Notes: generated by a model not told the origin, from the letters alone. A stretch of DNA of 64,000 nt from an uncultured Clostridia bacterium (GCA_947168885.1 CAMVNQ010000001.1:310001-374000); one strand, 5' to 3'; positions 1-8,678 are shown, counted from the stretch's first letter. A program made the numbers and translations.

Positions 1-258
1 GCCGCGCTCGGACCGGAATACGACTTTACCGGAAGCCTTACCGGCGACAAGGCGTGCTCGGTGGTATTCGACAACTCGAAGGTGAAGAAGCTCGTTCCGG
101 ACTTCAGAGCGACTGTCACTGCCCGCGAGGGAATAAGACGTACAGTAGAGTATGTACTTGCGCATGATGAGTGTCAGCATGATGACGAGGAATTTGATAA
201 ATGGTGCGACGATGTTATCGCTGCAGTTGAGAAAATGAAGGAGAATTTCAATGGTTGA
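1..258 (+). CDS. C-terminal part of an NAD-dependent epimerase/dehydratase-like protein
   Basis: Only the last 85 codons lie in the window; the frame is open from base 1, so the gene begins upstream. The segment FDNSKVKKLVPDF followed by an E-G-I-R-R-T-V-E-Y helix resembles the C-terminal substrate-binding part of extended SDR sugar-nucleotide epimerases, where a phrase of the type sv.fDnSKvk.l.Pdf is common. No catalytic motif is visible because the Rossmann half is missing, so the exact substrate cannot be told. It overlaps the following SDR gene by 8 bases, which points to one operon and translational coupling. Confidence 0.6.
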   Translation, partial: AALGPEYDFTGSLTGDKACSVVFDNSKVKKLVPDFRATVTAREGIRRTVEYVLAHDECQHDDEEFDKWCDDVIAAVEKMKENFNG

Positions 259-1009
259 TGTAAAAGGAAAATGGGCGCTCATAACGGGTGCAGCAAGAGG
301 TATAGGCGCAGGTGCGGCGAAGTTCATGGCAGAGCGCGGATGCAATCTGATACTTCACGGCAGAACGCCGGAGCATTGTGCAAAGACACTTGATGAAGTA
401 AAAGCGCTTGGCGTTGAAGCGTATGCCGTGGGAGCGGAATTCTCCGATCTCGCACAGGTGGAGAAGATGCTCGCGGAGATAGATTCGCTCGGAAAGCGGA
501 TCGATATTGTGCTCAACAATGCGGGCGTACAGGTCGCGTACCGTACCGAGTACCTTAAAACGCCGGCGGAGGACTATGAGAAGAGCTTCCTTATAAACAC
601 GATCGCGCCGATGATGATAGTATATCACTTCCTGCCGAAGATGCAGGAGTACGGTTTCGGTAGGATAGTAAACACTACGAGCGGCATTCGTCTTGAACCG
701 GAGCAGGCGGGGTATTCCGCAAGCAAAGCGGCGCTCGACAAGGTGACCATGGATCTTGCGTCGAAGTATGACGGCACAGACGTTATCATAAGTCTTACCG
801 ACCCGGGCTGGTGCAGGACCGACCTCGGCGGACCGCAGGCTCCGAACTCTCCCGAAAGCTCTTTGCCCGGTGTGGTAGTCGGGGCGTTCGTTGACGACAA
901 AAAGTCCGGCAGAAATCTCGCCGCCGGAAACTTCTACGGTATGACCCTCGAACAGGCCGTTGAACACGCGGAGAAAAACATACCGAATTATACAGGCTCG
1001 ATAGGATAA
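251..1009 (+). CDS. SDR family NAD(P)-dependent oxidoreductase
   Basis: A 252-residue classical short-chain dehydrogenase/reductase. The N-terminal Rossmann motif TGAARGIG (residues 12-19) binds NAD(P), NNAG near residue 90 stabilises the fold, and the active site is the serine of NTTSG together with Y-x-x-x-K in GYSASKAALDK. Length is typical of the family. It overlaps the upstream epimerase-like gene by 8 bases and a hairpin terminator follows, so the two form the end of an operon. Substrate is unknown; the neighbour suggests sugar or polyol chemistry, but that is inference. Confidence 0.85.
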   Translation: MVDVKGKWALITGAARGIGAGAAKFMAERGCNLILHGRTPEHCAKTLDEVKALGVEAYAVGAEFSDLAQVEKMLAEIDSLGKRIDIVLNNAGVQVAYRTEYLKTPAEDYEKSFLINTIAPMMIVYHFLPKMQEYGFGRIVNTTSGIRLEPEQAGYSASKAALDKVTMDLASKYDGTDVIISLTDPGWCRTDLGGPQAPNSPESSLPGVVVGAFVDDKKSGRNLAAGNFYGMTLEQAVEHAEKNIPNYTGSIG

Positions 1010-1016
1010 AAAGCGA

Positions 1017-1056
1017 CCCCGCAGACTGCACAGCGCAGACTGCGGGGTGTTCTGTT
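1017..1056 (+). terminator. Hairpin terminator after the SDR gene
   Basis: A 13-bp stem with one mismatch (CCCCGCAGACTGC against GCAGACTGCGGGG), five-base loop, then TGTTCTGTTTCTC. The T tract is broken, so strength is uncertain. Confidence 0.6.
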
Positions 1057-1148
1057 TCTCTAAACAATATGTCTTCATGCCGAACTTACAGGAATGTCAT
1101 CAAAACGACCTTTTCGTGCGTTCGGCAGACGGATAACCTGCTTGCGCC

Positions 1149-1187
1149 AAAACAAAACCCGCGGTATCCGATCGGAAGTCCCGCGGG
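1149..1187 (-). terminator. Terminator of the zinc-ribbon membrane protein gene
   Basis: Read leftward, CCCGCGG and CCGCGGG pair around a 16-base loop and are followed by TTTTGTTTT. It lies about 25 bases past the stop codon of the leftward gene. Confidence 0.65.
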
Positions 1188-1211
1188 GGATGATGCTGTG
1201 AAAGATTATGT

Positions 1212-2579
1212 TTACTGTATGGAATTGTCAAAATTCTGGAGTACAAACGAGTTTCTGCTTATCGGTTTCCTGCATGAAGGGCAGTACTTGAATCCCTCGG
1301 GGAAGTTCCTGTGGGGGCGAAACTCGTTTTCCTGTGCTCTGACCGTATTCCCGCATCCGTAACAGGTCGTGGTATAAACATCTCCCGTATATATGCTGAA
1401 ACGTGTGTTCGGTGATGCAGGATCTATCATAGTGTCAAACGTGCTTCTGCTTATCGGCTTTTTGCAGACAGGGCAGTACTTGAACCCCTCGGGGAAATTA
1501 TGGTGAGTCTGGAATTCGTTTGCTCTTGCTCTGATCTCGTTTTTGCAGGAAAAGCAGGTCGCGACAAAAACGGGTCCTGCCTGGACCGGAGCCGCGGGAG
1601 CAGGTGTGAACGGAGCCGCAGCACCCATGGGCCTGTCGAACGCGTTCCTGCTTACCGGCTTTTTACATACGCGGCAGTATATGTATCCTTCGGGGAAGCG
1701 GCTGTGGGGTCTGAACTCGCTCGATTTTGCCCTGATCTCCGCGCCGCAGTAAGGACACGGTGTAATATGTACCAATCCGTCGTTGATGATCTTTGAATTG
1801 TGGCTCGTTACCGAGACTGCGTTCTTTATGCCGAAGCCGAGCATGAGTCCGCCGCCGACGATAAAACCAAGTCCGATAAAAGTGCCGGCGTTCGTAGTCG
1901 GAATGCGCATATAGCCCGATCCTGCCGAGCCGGCAAGAACAATGAGACCTATGCCTAAAAGTATTGCTCCCCAGATGATAAGCCCTATCCTCTTGCGTTG
2001 GAGCATTTCCTTCGGACTATGTTCGGGCTGCGGAGCATAACCCTGTCCGGTGTACGCTGTCTGTGCGGGCATCTGAGTCTGCGGCTGCTGCACAGGTACG
2101 GCGGGCTGCTGCGTCTGCGGAAGATACTGTGCCTGTTGTTCAAGAGTCTGATAACGGTGGTCAGTCTCGGAGTTTTTGTCCTCAAGGTCGGATTCGCTTA
2201 TTATACCGTCACCTCTGTCTCCGTTGCCAGAAGCATAATCGAGAAAGCCCTGCAGAGGAAGATCAACGTTCATGAGCTGGACACCGAGAGACTGACAGAC
2301 AAATCCCGAAAGATTGCTGTCAAATGACGTATAGTGCGCGTCCATTACCTGCGCGATATTATAGCACAGATACGCCGCCGTTCCGTCCTGGTACGGCATC
2401 AGGTGTACAGTACACGCGCCGCCTTCAAGGTTGTGCGGAAGTGACATATTTATGCCGAACTGTACCGTATATGATGACTCGCGCAAGTCTTTTCCGAACC
2501 GCTGCTGTGCCGCGTCAAAATACGCCTTATGAACGTTTTCAAGCGGCGAATTGTAATAATGGATAATATCTTTTCTCAT
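1212..2579 (-). CDS. Membrane protein with three tandem zinc-ribbon repeats
   Basis: 455 residues from the ATG at 2579, chosen over an upstream start because GGAGG sits six bases before it. The N-terminal half (about 1-150) is unrecognised; a Q/P-rich linker follows, then two membrane segments around IGLIIWGAILLGIGLIVLAG and AGTFIGLGFIVGGGLMLGF. The C-terminal third holds three near-identical zinc ribbons, each with a CxxC knuckle, a conserved EF..H..FPEG phrase and a second CxxCKKP(V/I)SR knuckle. The repeats are about 50 residues apart and more alike each other than expected by chance, so they arose by internal duplication. Function unknown; the C-terminal ribbons may bind protein or nucleic acid in the cytosol. 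Confidence 0.8.
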   Translation of the reverse strand: MRKDIIHYYNSPLENVHKAYFDAAQQRFGKDLRESSYTVQFGINMSLPHNLEGGACTVHLMPYQDGTAAYLCYNIAQVMDAHYTSFDSNLSGFVCQSLGVQLMNVDLPLQGFLDYASGNGDRGDGIISESDLEDKNSETDHRYQTLEQQAQYLPQTQQPAVPVQQPQTQMPAQTAYTGQGYAPQPEHSPKEMLQRKRIGLIIWGAILLGIGLIVLAGSAGSGYMRIPTTNAGTFIGLGFIVGGGLMLGFGIKNAVSVTSHNSKIINDGLVHITPCPYCGAEIRAKSSEFRPHSRFPEGYIYCRVCKKPVSRNAFDRPMGAAAPFTPAPAAPVQAGPVFVATCFSCKNEIRARANEFQTHHNFPEGFKYCPVCKKPISRSTFDTMIDPASPNTRFSIYTGDVYTTTCYGCGNTVRAQENEFRPHRNFPEGFKYCPSCRKPISRNSFVLQNFDNSIQ

Positions 2580-2871
2580 AATGAGCCTCCGGAAATATTC
2601 CGCCGGCAACACGACCGCCTGAAGTGTTTGGTGCAGGTCGGGTCTGTTTCCGACAATTTGTGACAATATTATAGCATATTATCATGATAAAATCAACCCG
2701 TTGTGGATAGTTTGTGGGGGCGTAAACCCAATAGTTGATAATGCATCAGCGGATTATCTGAATTGTATAAACTCTGTATATATTACACAAACAAAACCCG
2801 CTGATGAAAATCAACGGGTGGGAACTGCCAATAATAGATGATAATACCGGCTGCGAGGAAGAAAAATCCGT

Positions 2872-2917
2872 ATGGCAGATAACTACCATACGGATTCGCC
2901 GCCGCGCGTCCGCGGCT
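2872..2917. repeat. Composite hairpin repeat, copy 1
   Basis: Two adjacent hairpins. The first pairs ATCCGTATGG with CCATACGGAT around a ten-base loop. The second is the constant element CGCCGCCGCGCGTCCGCGGC, which forms GCCGCG/CGCGGC around CGTC. The constant element recurs near 37380, 46781 and 46878, each time preceded by a different hairpin. Confidence 0.75.
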
Positions 2918-2939
2918 GGTGGAGGCGGGGGGAGTCGAC
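2918..2939 (-). repeat. Duplicate of the ssrA 3' end
   Basis: Twenty-two bases here are identical to 3038-3059, the 3' end of the tmRNA gene including its CCA. tmRNA 3' ends are common integration targets, so this may be an att-site scar. A T-arm-like inverted counterpart (GGGTTCGACTCCC) lies at about 2965-2978. Confidence 0.6.
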
Positions 2940-2989
2940 GCTTCGCTTCGCTCGCTAACCCTCGGGGTTCGACTCCCAAGCTCCAGACC

Positions 2990-3034
2990 AATATAAAAGA
3001 CCGCCCGCCGTAAGGCGAGGCGGTCGGTCTCTTA
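2990..3034 (-). terminator. Terminator of ssrA
   Basis: Leftward from the CCA of tmRNA, a GC-rich stem (3014-3025 with 2999-3009, GACCGCC against GGCGGTC at its base) is followed by TTTTATATT. Confidence 0.75.
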
Positions 3035-3037
3035 TAT

Positions 3038-3390
3038 TGGTGGAGGCGGGGGGAGTCGAACCCCCGTCCGAAAGCCGATCCACTCGTCTTTCTACACGCT
3101 TAGTCGATCTTTTTTATCTCCCTTTGGCCGCTCCGAACGACAGGATAGACCGCCGGCAGCTCTTTGAGAGCGCGTCGGGTTACAGAGCTCTCACCCGAGG
3201 CGTTGGCTGCTGTGTCACGCCCAGACCGAAGCCGCAGCGCTCATCGGCAGGACGAGCTGCACTCAGGCAGCTAATGCATAATCTGTTTCAGAATCTGCGT
3301 TTAATTTTAAGTTACCCATTATTAAGGAGTTTAGGAGAACTCCGCGTGCTTAACGAACTTCATGACCCCCGTCGAAACCTTTACGCCCCC
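3038..3390 (-). ncRNA. ssrA: Transfer-messenger RNA (tmRNA)
   Basis: 353 bases. The 5' end GGGGGCG pairs with CGCCTCC before the encoded ACCA tail to give the alanine-type acceptor stem. The 5' D-loop-like segment GTAAAGGTTTCGACGGGGGTC and the T-arm GGGGGTTCGACTCCCCC are canonical. The tag reading frame (3263-3298, leftward) encodes ADSETDYALAA and stops at TGA; the ALAA tail is the usual ClpXP/ClpAP degradation signal. It rescues stalled ribosomes and marks the broken product for proteolysis. A sigma-A promoter lies about 100 bases upstream, so the transcript has a leader that must be trimmed by RNase P. Confidence 0.97.
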
Positions 3391-3486
3391 ATTGTGAAAT
3401 ATTCCGGGGGCTTTCCGGTCGCCCCCGCACCCCTTCGGGTCCCCGTTTAAAGCGTAACAGACCCGAAAAAATGTTTTTTCGGTAAT

Positions 3487-3515
3487 ATTATATCTCAATT
3501 CCGCGCATTTGTCAA
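3487..3515 (-). promoter_or_regulatory. Promoter of ssrA
   Basis: Leftward TTGACA, 17 bases, TATAAT: a full consensus sigma-A promoter, fitting a highly expressed stable RNA. Confidence 0.85.
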
Positions 3516-3617
3516 TCATTAACGCGACAAAACGGGGTCACGGGAGTACAAATGTCGCATTTTGTCCTGTTTTCGCCGGCGCAGTTGGATAAACTGCACA
3601 AAATTTCGGAAAAAGTA

Positions 3618-3646
3618 TTAACAAACGCACGAAAAGGTGGTATAAT
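3618..3646 (+). promoter_or_regulatory. Promoter of the penicillin-binding protein gene
   Basis: TTAACA, 17 bases, TATAAT, about 60 bases before the chosen start codon. Confidence 0.75.
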
Positions 3647-3713
3647 AACAAAGTATATAATTGCCGCAGTATGTCCCGCGGCACAGAACACTAATACTGC
3701 AAAAGGAACACAA

Positions 3714-6182
3714 ATGGGCGGAAAAAAGATAAAATATGTTAAGATACGGGACGAAGACTATATGCCGAAATCCCGCAGCAGGATGAATAAAGACGAACAG
3801 GCGGTCGAGAGTTATTACCACACGCACAAGATGTCGGTCTGGCAGAAGATAAGCGGAGTTCTGTCGTTTCTCGGAACGACCCTGCTCAGCATTCTTATGA
3901 TACTCATAATCACGTTCTGCATCGTGGCGGCTGCTCTCACGGTCTATATAATGCAGTTCGCCGAGAGCAGCTTTGATGTTGATCTTACAAACGTCGAGCT
4001 CTCATATTCGAGCTTTATCTACGCAAAGGACAATTCCGGCGAAGATGTTCTCATCAAGCAGATAAGCGGCGAAACGAGCCGTATCTGGGTGGATATCGAG
4101 GATATAAAGCAGTACACGATAGATGCGTTCGTGGCTACCGAGGACGAGCGATTTTTCGAACATAACGGCGTTGACTGGAAGCGTATGATCTCTGTAACAG
4201 CGGGAGCCCTGCTCCGCGGCGGCACCCAGGGCGGTTCTACCATAACTCAGCAGCTCGTCCGCGACATCACGAAGGACAAGGAAACTACGATAGGACGAAA
4301 GCTCCGCGAGATATTCCGCGCTCTTTCGCTTGAGAACAAATACACGAAATACGACATACTCGAAAGCTATCTGAACCGTATCGGTTTCGGCGGAACGGCT
4401 TACGGTATAGGCTCTGCGGCGTATTACTATTTCGGCAAGGAAGTAAACGAGCTGACTATTGCCGAGAGCGCTATGCTTGCCGGAATAGTACGTTCTCCCT
4501 CGAACTATAACCCGTACAATGTAGAGAACGACGGACTGCGCAAATCGAAGCGCCGTCAGGAATACGCCCTCAAGCACATGTACGATCAGGGCTATATCAC
4601 CACCGATGAATATGAAGAAGCTCTCGCAGAAAAGGTGAAGTTCCGCCGTCCTGTCAAGGGCACATATTACGGCTATACCGATATGCGCTATAACGACTAC
4701 TACGGCATAATCACGGAAGAAAGCAAGAACGACGGCGATCTGTACTATCAGAATGTGCCGTGGGACGAGATACTCGGCGAGGACAGCTCACTCGCATATC
4801 AGTGGAACGGCTCTTACACCGTTTCTCAGGACTGGTATGTTGACGCGGCGATAGATCAGATCGTGAATGACCTCGCGGCGAAGCTCGGTATCTCCTATGA
4901 CGAGGCGTGGGACGAGTTCAGGAGCGGAGGATATACCGCTTACCTCAACGAGAACCTCGAAATGCAGAAAAAGCTCAGCAAGGTGTTCGAGGATCCGTAC
5001 ACCTGTCTCAGCGCTTATGATGCATCGCTTCCGGCAGACAGCAAAAAGCTCATTCAGGGTGCGTTCGTCATCATGGACTACCGCGGCAATGTTCTCGCGA
5101 TAGCGGGCGGTATCGGAGAAAAACCCGGTGACAACTGCTTTAACCGTGCGACACAGGCGGTTAGTGCGATCGGTTCGACGATAAAACCTATCGGCAACTA
5201 CTCGCTCGCAGTGGATAACAACCTTATCACATACTCTACGATGATGCAGGACCTTTCGGGTAAGATACACGCAGATTACGCGGGTACAGGTTCCCACGCG
5301 GCGGAGAGCGGATATGACGATTCCGACCATACTGTCCGCTGGCCGCATAACTATCAGGAGCTCGGTTTCGGCTCGGGCGCTTACTGGCCGGCGTGGTACG
5401 CAGTCCAGAAGTCTATGAACACCATAGCTGCACGCGTTATGCAGAAGGTCGGACTTGTGAATTCGTACAACCAGCTCGTCAACAACTTAGGCTTCCGGCA
5501 TCTCGACAGCGTAAACGATATTGCCTATGCTCCGCTCGCTACGGGCGCTCTTACCAACGGCGCCACACTTACCGAGCTTACCGCTGCGTATCAGATAATG
5601 GGCAACGGCGGAATGTACTACAAGCCCTACTACTACTCGGCAGTATATGACAACAAGGGCGTTGTGGTCCTTGAGCAGGATACCAACGGCAGACGCGCCA
5701 TAGGCGAGGACAGCGCGTGGATCACAAACCGAATGATGCTCAAGGTCGTTGAGGATCCGTTCGGTACAGGTAAAAACGCGAAGCTCGGAGCCTGTGAGGT
5801 CGTCGGAAAGACAGGTACGGCGAACGATATGTCGAACCTGCTCTTCGCGGGACTTACTCCGCAGTATGTCGCCTGCTACCGTATAGCTTACGACGACAAC
5901 CACGAGATAGGAAAGCAGGACGGCTGGCGCACGATGGCTCTCGTATGGCACGATGTAATGGTGAACTTCGTTGATACCGAAGTCGAGCAGAGCTTCACGC
6001 CTGACAGCTCGACGCTTGAACTTCGCTACTGCAACGAGACGGGTCTCCTTGCAACATCGAAGTGCCCCGACACAACGATAGGCTATTACCGCCAGAGCAA
6101 TATCCCGCCGAGCTGTGATTCAAACCACGACGGAACGTACTGGGCTGAACACACAGACAACGAGATTCCGCTCTATGAATAA
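3714..6182 (+). CDS. Class A penicillin-binding protein (bifunctional peptidoglycan synthase)
   Basis: 822 residues from the ATG at 3714, which has AAGGA six bases upstream; the promoter at 3618-3646 lies inside a possible longer frame and so excludes it. A membrane anchor (about residues 48-85) is followed by the GT51 glycosyltransferase domain with catalytic EDERFFEHNG near 142 and GGSTITQQ near 172. The transpeptidase domain carries the serine motif STIK near 486, SMN near 565 and KTGT near 698. It polymerises lipid II and cross-links the stems outside the membrane. A strong terminator follows, so it is a single-gene unit next to another wall enzyme gene. Confidence 0.95.
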   Translation: MGGKKIKYVKIRDEDYMPKSRSRMNKDEQAVESYYHTHKMSVWQKISGVLSFLGTTLLSILMILIITFCIVAAALTVYIMQFAESSFDVDLTNVELSYSSFIYAKDNSGEDVLIKQISGETSRIWVDIEDIKQYTIDAFVATEDERFFEHNGVDWKRMISVTAGALLRGGTQGGSTITQQLVRDITKDKETTIGRKLREIFRALSLENKYTKYDILESYLNRIGFGGTAYGIGSAAYYYFGKEVNELTIAESAMLAGIVRSPSNYNPYNVENDGLRKSKRRQEYALKHMYDQGYITTDEYEEALAEKVKFRRPVKGTYYGYTDMRYNDYYGIITEESKNDGDLYYQNVPWDEILGEDSSLAYQWNGSYTVSQDWYVDAAIDQIVNDLAAKLGISYDEAWDEFRSGGYTAYLNENLEMQKKLSKVFEDPYTCLSAYDASLPADSKKLIQGAFVIMDYRGNVLAIAGGIGEKPGDNCFNRATQAVSAIGSTIKPIGNYSLAVDNNLITYSTMMQDLSGKIHADYAGTGSHAAESGYDDSDHTVRWPHNYQELGFGSGAYWPAWYAVQKSMNTIAARVMQKVGLVNSYNQLVNNLGFRHLDSVNDIAYAPLATGALTNGATLTELTAAYQIMGNGGMYYKPYYYSAVYDNKGVVVLEQDTNGRRAIGEDSAWITNRMMLKVVEDPFGTGKNAKLGACEVVGKTGTANDMSNLLFAGLTPQYVACYRIAYDDNHEIGKQDGWRTMALVWHDVMVNFVDTEVEQSFTPDSSTLELRYCNETGLLATSKCPDTTIGYYRQSNIPPSCDSNHDGTYWAEHTDNEIPLYE

Positions 6183-6197
6183 TAACGATCTCTTCAG

Positions 6198-6228
6198 CAA
6201 CCTCTGCCTGTGGCAGGGGTTGTTTTTT
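6198..6228 (+). terminator. Terminator after the penicillin-binding protein gene
   Basis: CAACCTCTGCC and GGCAGGGGTTG pair around a three-base loop, followed by six T. Confidence 0.92.
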
Positions 6229-6291
6229 CCAAAAAATCACATACACGAAATTGTAACCTGTGTTTCAGGCTTTTTTGTGAAAAATGCGGAC

Positions 6292-6320
6292 TTGCAATAG
6301 AATGTGAAAAATGATATAAT
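6292..6320 (+). promoter_or_regulatory. Promoter of the M23 peptidase gene
   Basis: TTGCAA, 17 bases, TATAAT, about 52 bases before the start codon. Confidence 0.8.
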
Positions 6321-6372
6321 TACAAAGTATCACTCTGTTTAAAAACAGGTAAATTGTACGAAAGGGGGAAAG

Positions 6373-8136
6373 ATGTGCTTGCAGGAGAATGAGAAAGCTG
6401 CGGAAGCAGCGGTTGAGAAAAAGCCTTTCAAAGTTGAGTTCGGCGAGTATATGAACGAGCTTGCGATCTATCTTTCCCAGTTCGGCCGGTACATAATCCT
6501 GATGTTCCTCGGGCTTGCCGTAAAGCTTGGAAAGGGTATAGCGGCACTCGCAAAATATATCTGGAAGCGTTCCGAGAATATAGTCACCGCTCTCCTCAAA
6601 AAAGTGGGCTACTTTGTCGTTATCCTTATCTCGCCTGTCGTCAGGATAATCCACGCAATCGGACAGGCAGGCACGGATATAAAAGAAAACAAGAATTCCA
6701 AGGGACTGGGTGCCGCGCTTAAAATAGCGTTCGCCCGTCTCGGCGGGTTCATTTTCGGCAATACCGGCATAGCGGTCACGGTGTTCAACATCGCCGCCCC
6801 TATCGTATGTACGGTGTTCCTTTTCAGTGTAGTCACCTACGCTTCCTCGCTGTCTTACTGCGTAAAGCTCGTTGTAAACGGAAAGTTCCTCGGTTACGTC
6901 GAGAACGAGCAGGTATATTATGATGCGGACGAAATACTCAAGGACCGTATCAACTACCTCGGAAGCGATGAGAGCATACGCCTTGAGCCTGCGTTCTCGA
7001 TCGAAGTCGCAGGTGAGACACCGCTCCTTACAAAATATCAGGTCGCGGATATGATTCTTCAGTATTCCGACATAAAGGTAGAGTACGCTTACGGCTTCTA
7101 TCTGAACGGTGTATTCCAGGGCGCTGTACCCGATAATGCGCCTATCGTCGAGGCTCTGGACGGGCTTCTCGACAAATACCGCGTTGCTCATCCGAACGCC
7201 GAAATAAGCTTCCGCGACAATCTCGAATATTCCACGGCGGGTCTTTATCTCTCGGGAAGTATCATAGACACCGACTGGCTTGTGTCACAGCTCACAAGAG
7301 TAAAGACCGGTGCGGGTTACTATATCGCCGAAGAGGGCGATACGATCGACATTATCTGCGAAAGGACAGGTCTGTCGCGTCACCAGATAGAGCTTATGAA
7401 TCCGGAGTATGACGGATCTCCCATTAATGTAGGACAGCGTATCAAGATACGTGACGAGGTACCTTTCCTTTCCGTTAACGTTTCCGTCACTGAGGAGTAC
7501 GACACCGAAGTAGCGTACCAGACCGAGTATTACAGCGACGACAGCCTTTACAACGGCGTTTCCCGTATCACCACAGAGGGCGCGCCGGGCGTAAACCACC
7601 TTACCGCGACGGTAACTTATGTAAACAATATCGAGACTTCGCGGCGCGTTACAAACGCTAAGGTCGTTTCAACGCCGGTAACAGAGCGCATCGCCCTCGG
7701 TACAAAGATACCGCCCGAACAGTATTCCACCGAAGACGCGGGCTACGGCAAGTTCATCTGGCCCATGGAGGTCGGCAAGAGCCACATAAGCGAGTACACC
7801 TACTGGGACGGCGGCTACGCGGGTCATGTCGGCATAGATATAGTCGCGTACTACGGCGCGCCGATATACGCGGGCGCAAGCGGTACCGTTACGCATTCGG
7901 GCTGGAACTACGGCTATGGCAACTGTGTAATAATAGACCACGGCAACGGCTATCAGACGCTTTACGGACACTGCAGCGAGCTCCTCGTCTCGGTCGGCGA
8001 GAAGGTCATCCAGGGTCAGGTAATAGCCAAGGAAGGCGCTACCGGAATGGTTTCCGGTGCACATATGCATTTTGAGGTGCGTATGGGTAACGTAAAGCTC
8101 AACCCTGTTAACTATCTTGAGCATATTTATGAGTAA
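6373..8136 (+). CDS. Membrane-anchored LysM-G5-M23 family metallopeptidase
   Basis: 587 residues; GGGGG lies a few bases before the ATG. Hydrophobic segments occur near residues 35-60, 75-95 and 135-165, anchoring the protein in the membrane. A LysM domain (about 314-360, GYYIAEEGDTI...INVGQRIKI) binds peptidoglycan, a G5 domain follows (about 370-440), and the C-terminal M23 peptidase has the zinc motifs HxxxD (HVGID, near 484) and HMHFEV (near 564). Such enzymes cut peptide bridges of peptidoglycan or act as regulators of wall hydrolysis. Single gene with its own promoter and terminator. Confidence 0.93.
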   Translation: MCLQENEKAAEAAVEKKPFKVEFGEYMNELAIYLSQFGRYIILMFLGLAVKLGKGIAALAKYIWKRSENIVTALLKKVGYFVVILISPVVRIIHAIGQAGTDIKENKNSKGLGAALKIAFARLGGFIFGNTGIAVTVFNIAAPIVCTVFLFSVVTYASSLSYCVKLVVNGKFLGYVENEQVYYDADEILKDRINYLGSDESIRLEPAFSIEVAGETPLLTKYQVADMILQYSDIKVEYAYGFYLNGVFQGAVPDNAPIVEALDGLLDKYRVAHPNAEISFRDNLEYSTAGLYLSGSIIDTDWLVSQLTRVKTGAGYYIAEEGDTIDIICERTGLSRHQIELMNPEYDGSPINVGQRIKIRDEVPFLSVNVSVTEEYDTEVAYQTEYYSDDSLYNGVSRITTEGAPGVNHLTATVTYVNNIETSRRVTNAKVVSTPVTERIALGTKIPPEQYSTEDAGYGKFIWPMEVGKSHISEYTYWDGGYAGHVGIDIVAYYGAPIYAGASGTVTHSGWNYGYGNCVIIDHGNGYQTLYGHCSELLVSVGEKVIQGQVIAKEGATGMVSGAHMHFEVRMGNVKLNPVNYLEHIYE

Positions 8137-8144
8137 AACAGCAG

Positions 8145-8177
8145 CATATCCCCTGCCGGCGGCGGGGGATATGTTTT
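8145..8177 (+). terminator. Terminator after the M23 peptidase gene
   Basis: CATATCCCC and GGGGATATG enclose a small GC-rich loop and are followed by TTTTGTG. Confidence 0.85.
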
Positions 8178-8236
8178 GTGATTGCCGAACAGTATAACAT
8201 GATACTATTGCCCTGAGACAATACCGAAAAAAATTC

Positions 8237-8265
8237 TTGACAATTCATTACAGTATTGATATAAT
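8237..8265 (+). promoter_or_regulatory. Promoter of the small helical protein gene
   Basis: TTGACA, 17 bases, TATAAT. Confidence 0.85.
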
Positions 8266-8339
8266 AAAAGCATAAAAAAGAGAATTATTATGACAAAAAC
8301 GGAAAAAGTCCTTCCGGGTACGGATCTGAGGTGACGGAA

Positions 8340-8672
8340 ATGGCAAATGAGAACACGGATTTCTATGAGAACTTTACCAAGAATATATACGAAACGGTAA
8401 AGGGTCTTAGCGATGACCGGGGAGAGTATATAATCCATACTTATGAGAATCTTTACGGCAAGCTTAAAATGGAGGGCGGCACATCCGCCGGTGTCAGCGT
8501 TGACCGCGAAAAGCTCCGTGAAGATCTGAGCCATATCCGTGGAATAGGCGGCCAGAGACTTGATGAGATAATGGCAGTCATTGAGCGGCACCTTACCGGA
8601 AGTGTCGGTGAACCCGAGATCGGGCGTGCGGACGGAGTGGAAGAACCCGAGAGCTCCGACGAGAATAAGTGA
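8340..8672 (+). CDS. Small helical protein with an HhH-like segment, unknown function
   Basis: 110 residues from the ATG at 8340; GAGGTG lies eight bases upstream, and an alternative GTG at 8331 is less likely. The protein is charged and helical. The segment HIRGIGGQRLDEIMAVIERHL (about residues 61-81) resembles a helix-hairpin-helix phrase with the G-I-G turn, which would suggest nucleic-acid contact, but this is weak evidence. The C-terminus is acidic. It stands alone between its own promoter and terminator, upstream of the ABC exporter pair. I do not recognise a named family. Confidence 0.7.
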   Translation: MANENTDFYENFTKNIYETVKGLSDDRGEYIIHTYENLYGKLKMEGGTSAGVSVDREKLREDLSHIRGIGGQRLDEIMAVIERHLTGSVGEPEIGRADGVEEPESSDENK

Positions 8673-8678
8673 TAGCAA

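Noticed and set aside
248-1078. 276-codon open frame opposite the SDR gene
   Set aside because: Covers a clear SDR gene on the other strand, has a low-complexity Arg/Leu/His composition, no domain and no ribosome site.
2918-2990. A second tRNA or tmRNA copy
   Set aside because: Only the acceptor/T-arm end is duplicated; no D-arm, anticodon arm or closing 5' strand is found.
3037-3450. 137-codon rightward frame across ssrA
   Set aside because: Lies wholly over the tmRNA gene and its leader on the other strand.
6265-7191. 308-codon leftward frame opposite the M23 peptidase gene
   Set aside because: Antisense shadow; the opposite strand encodes a full M23 protein with promoter and terminator.
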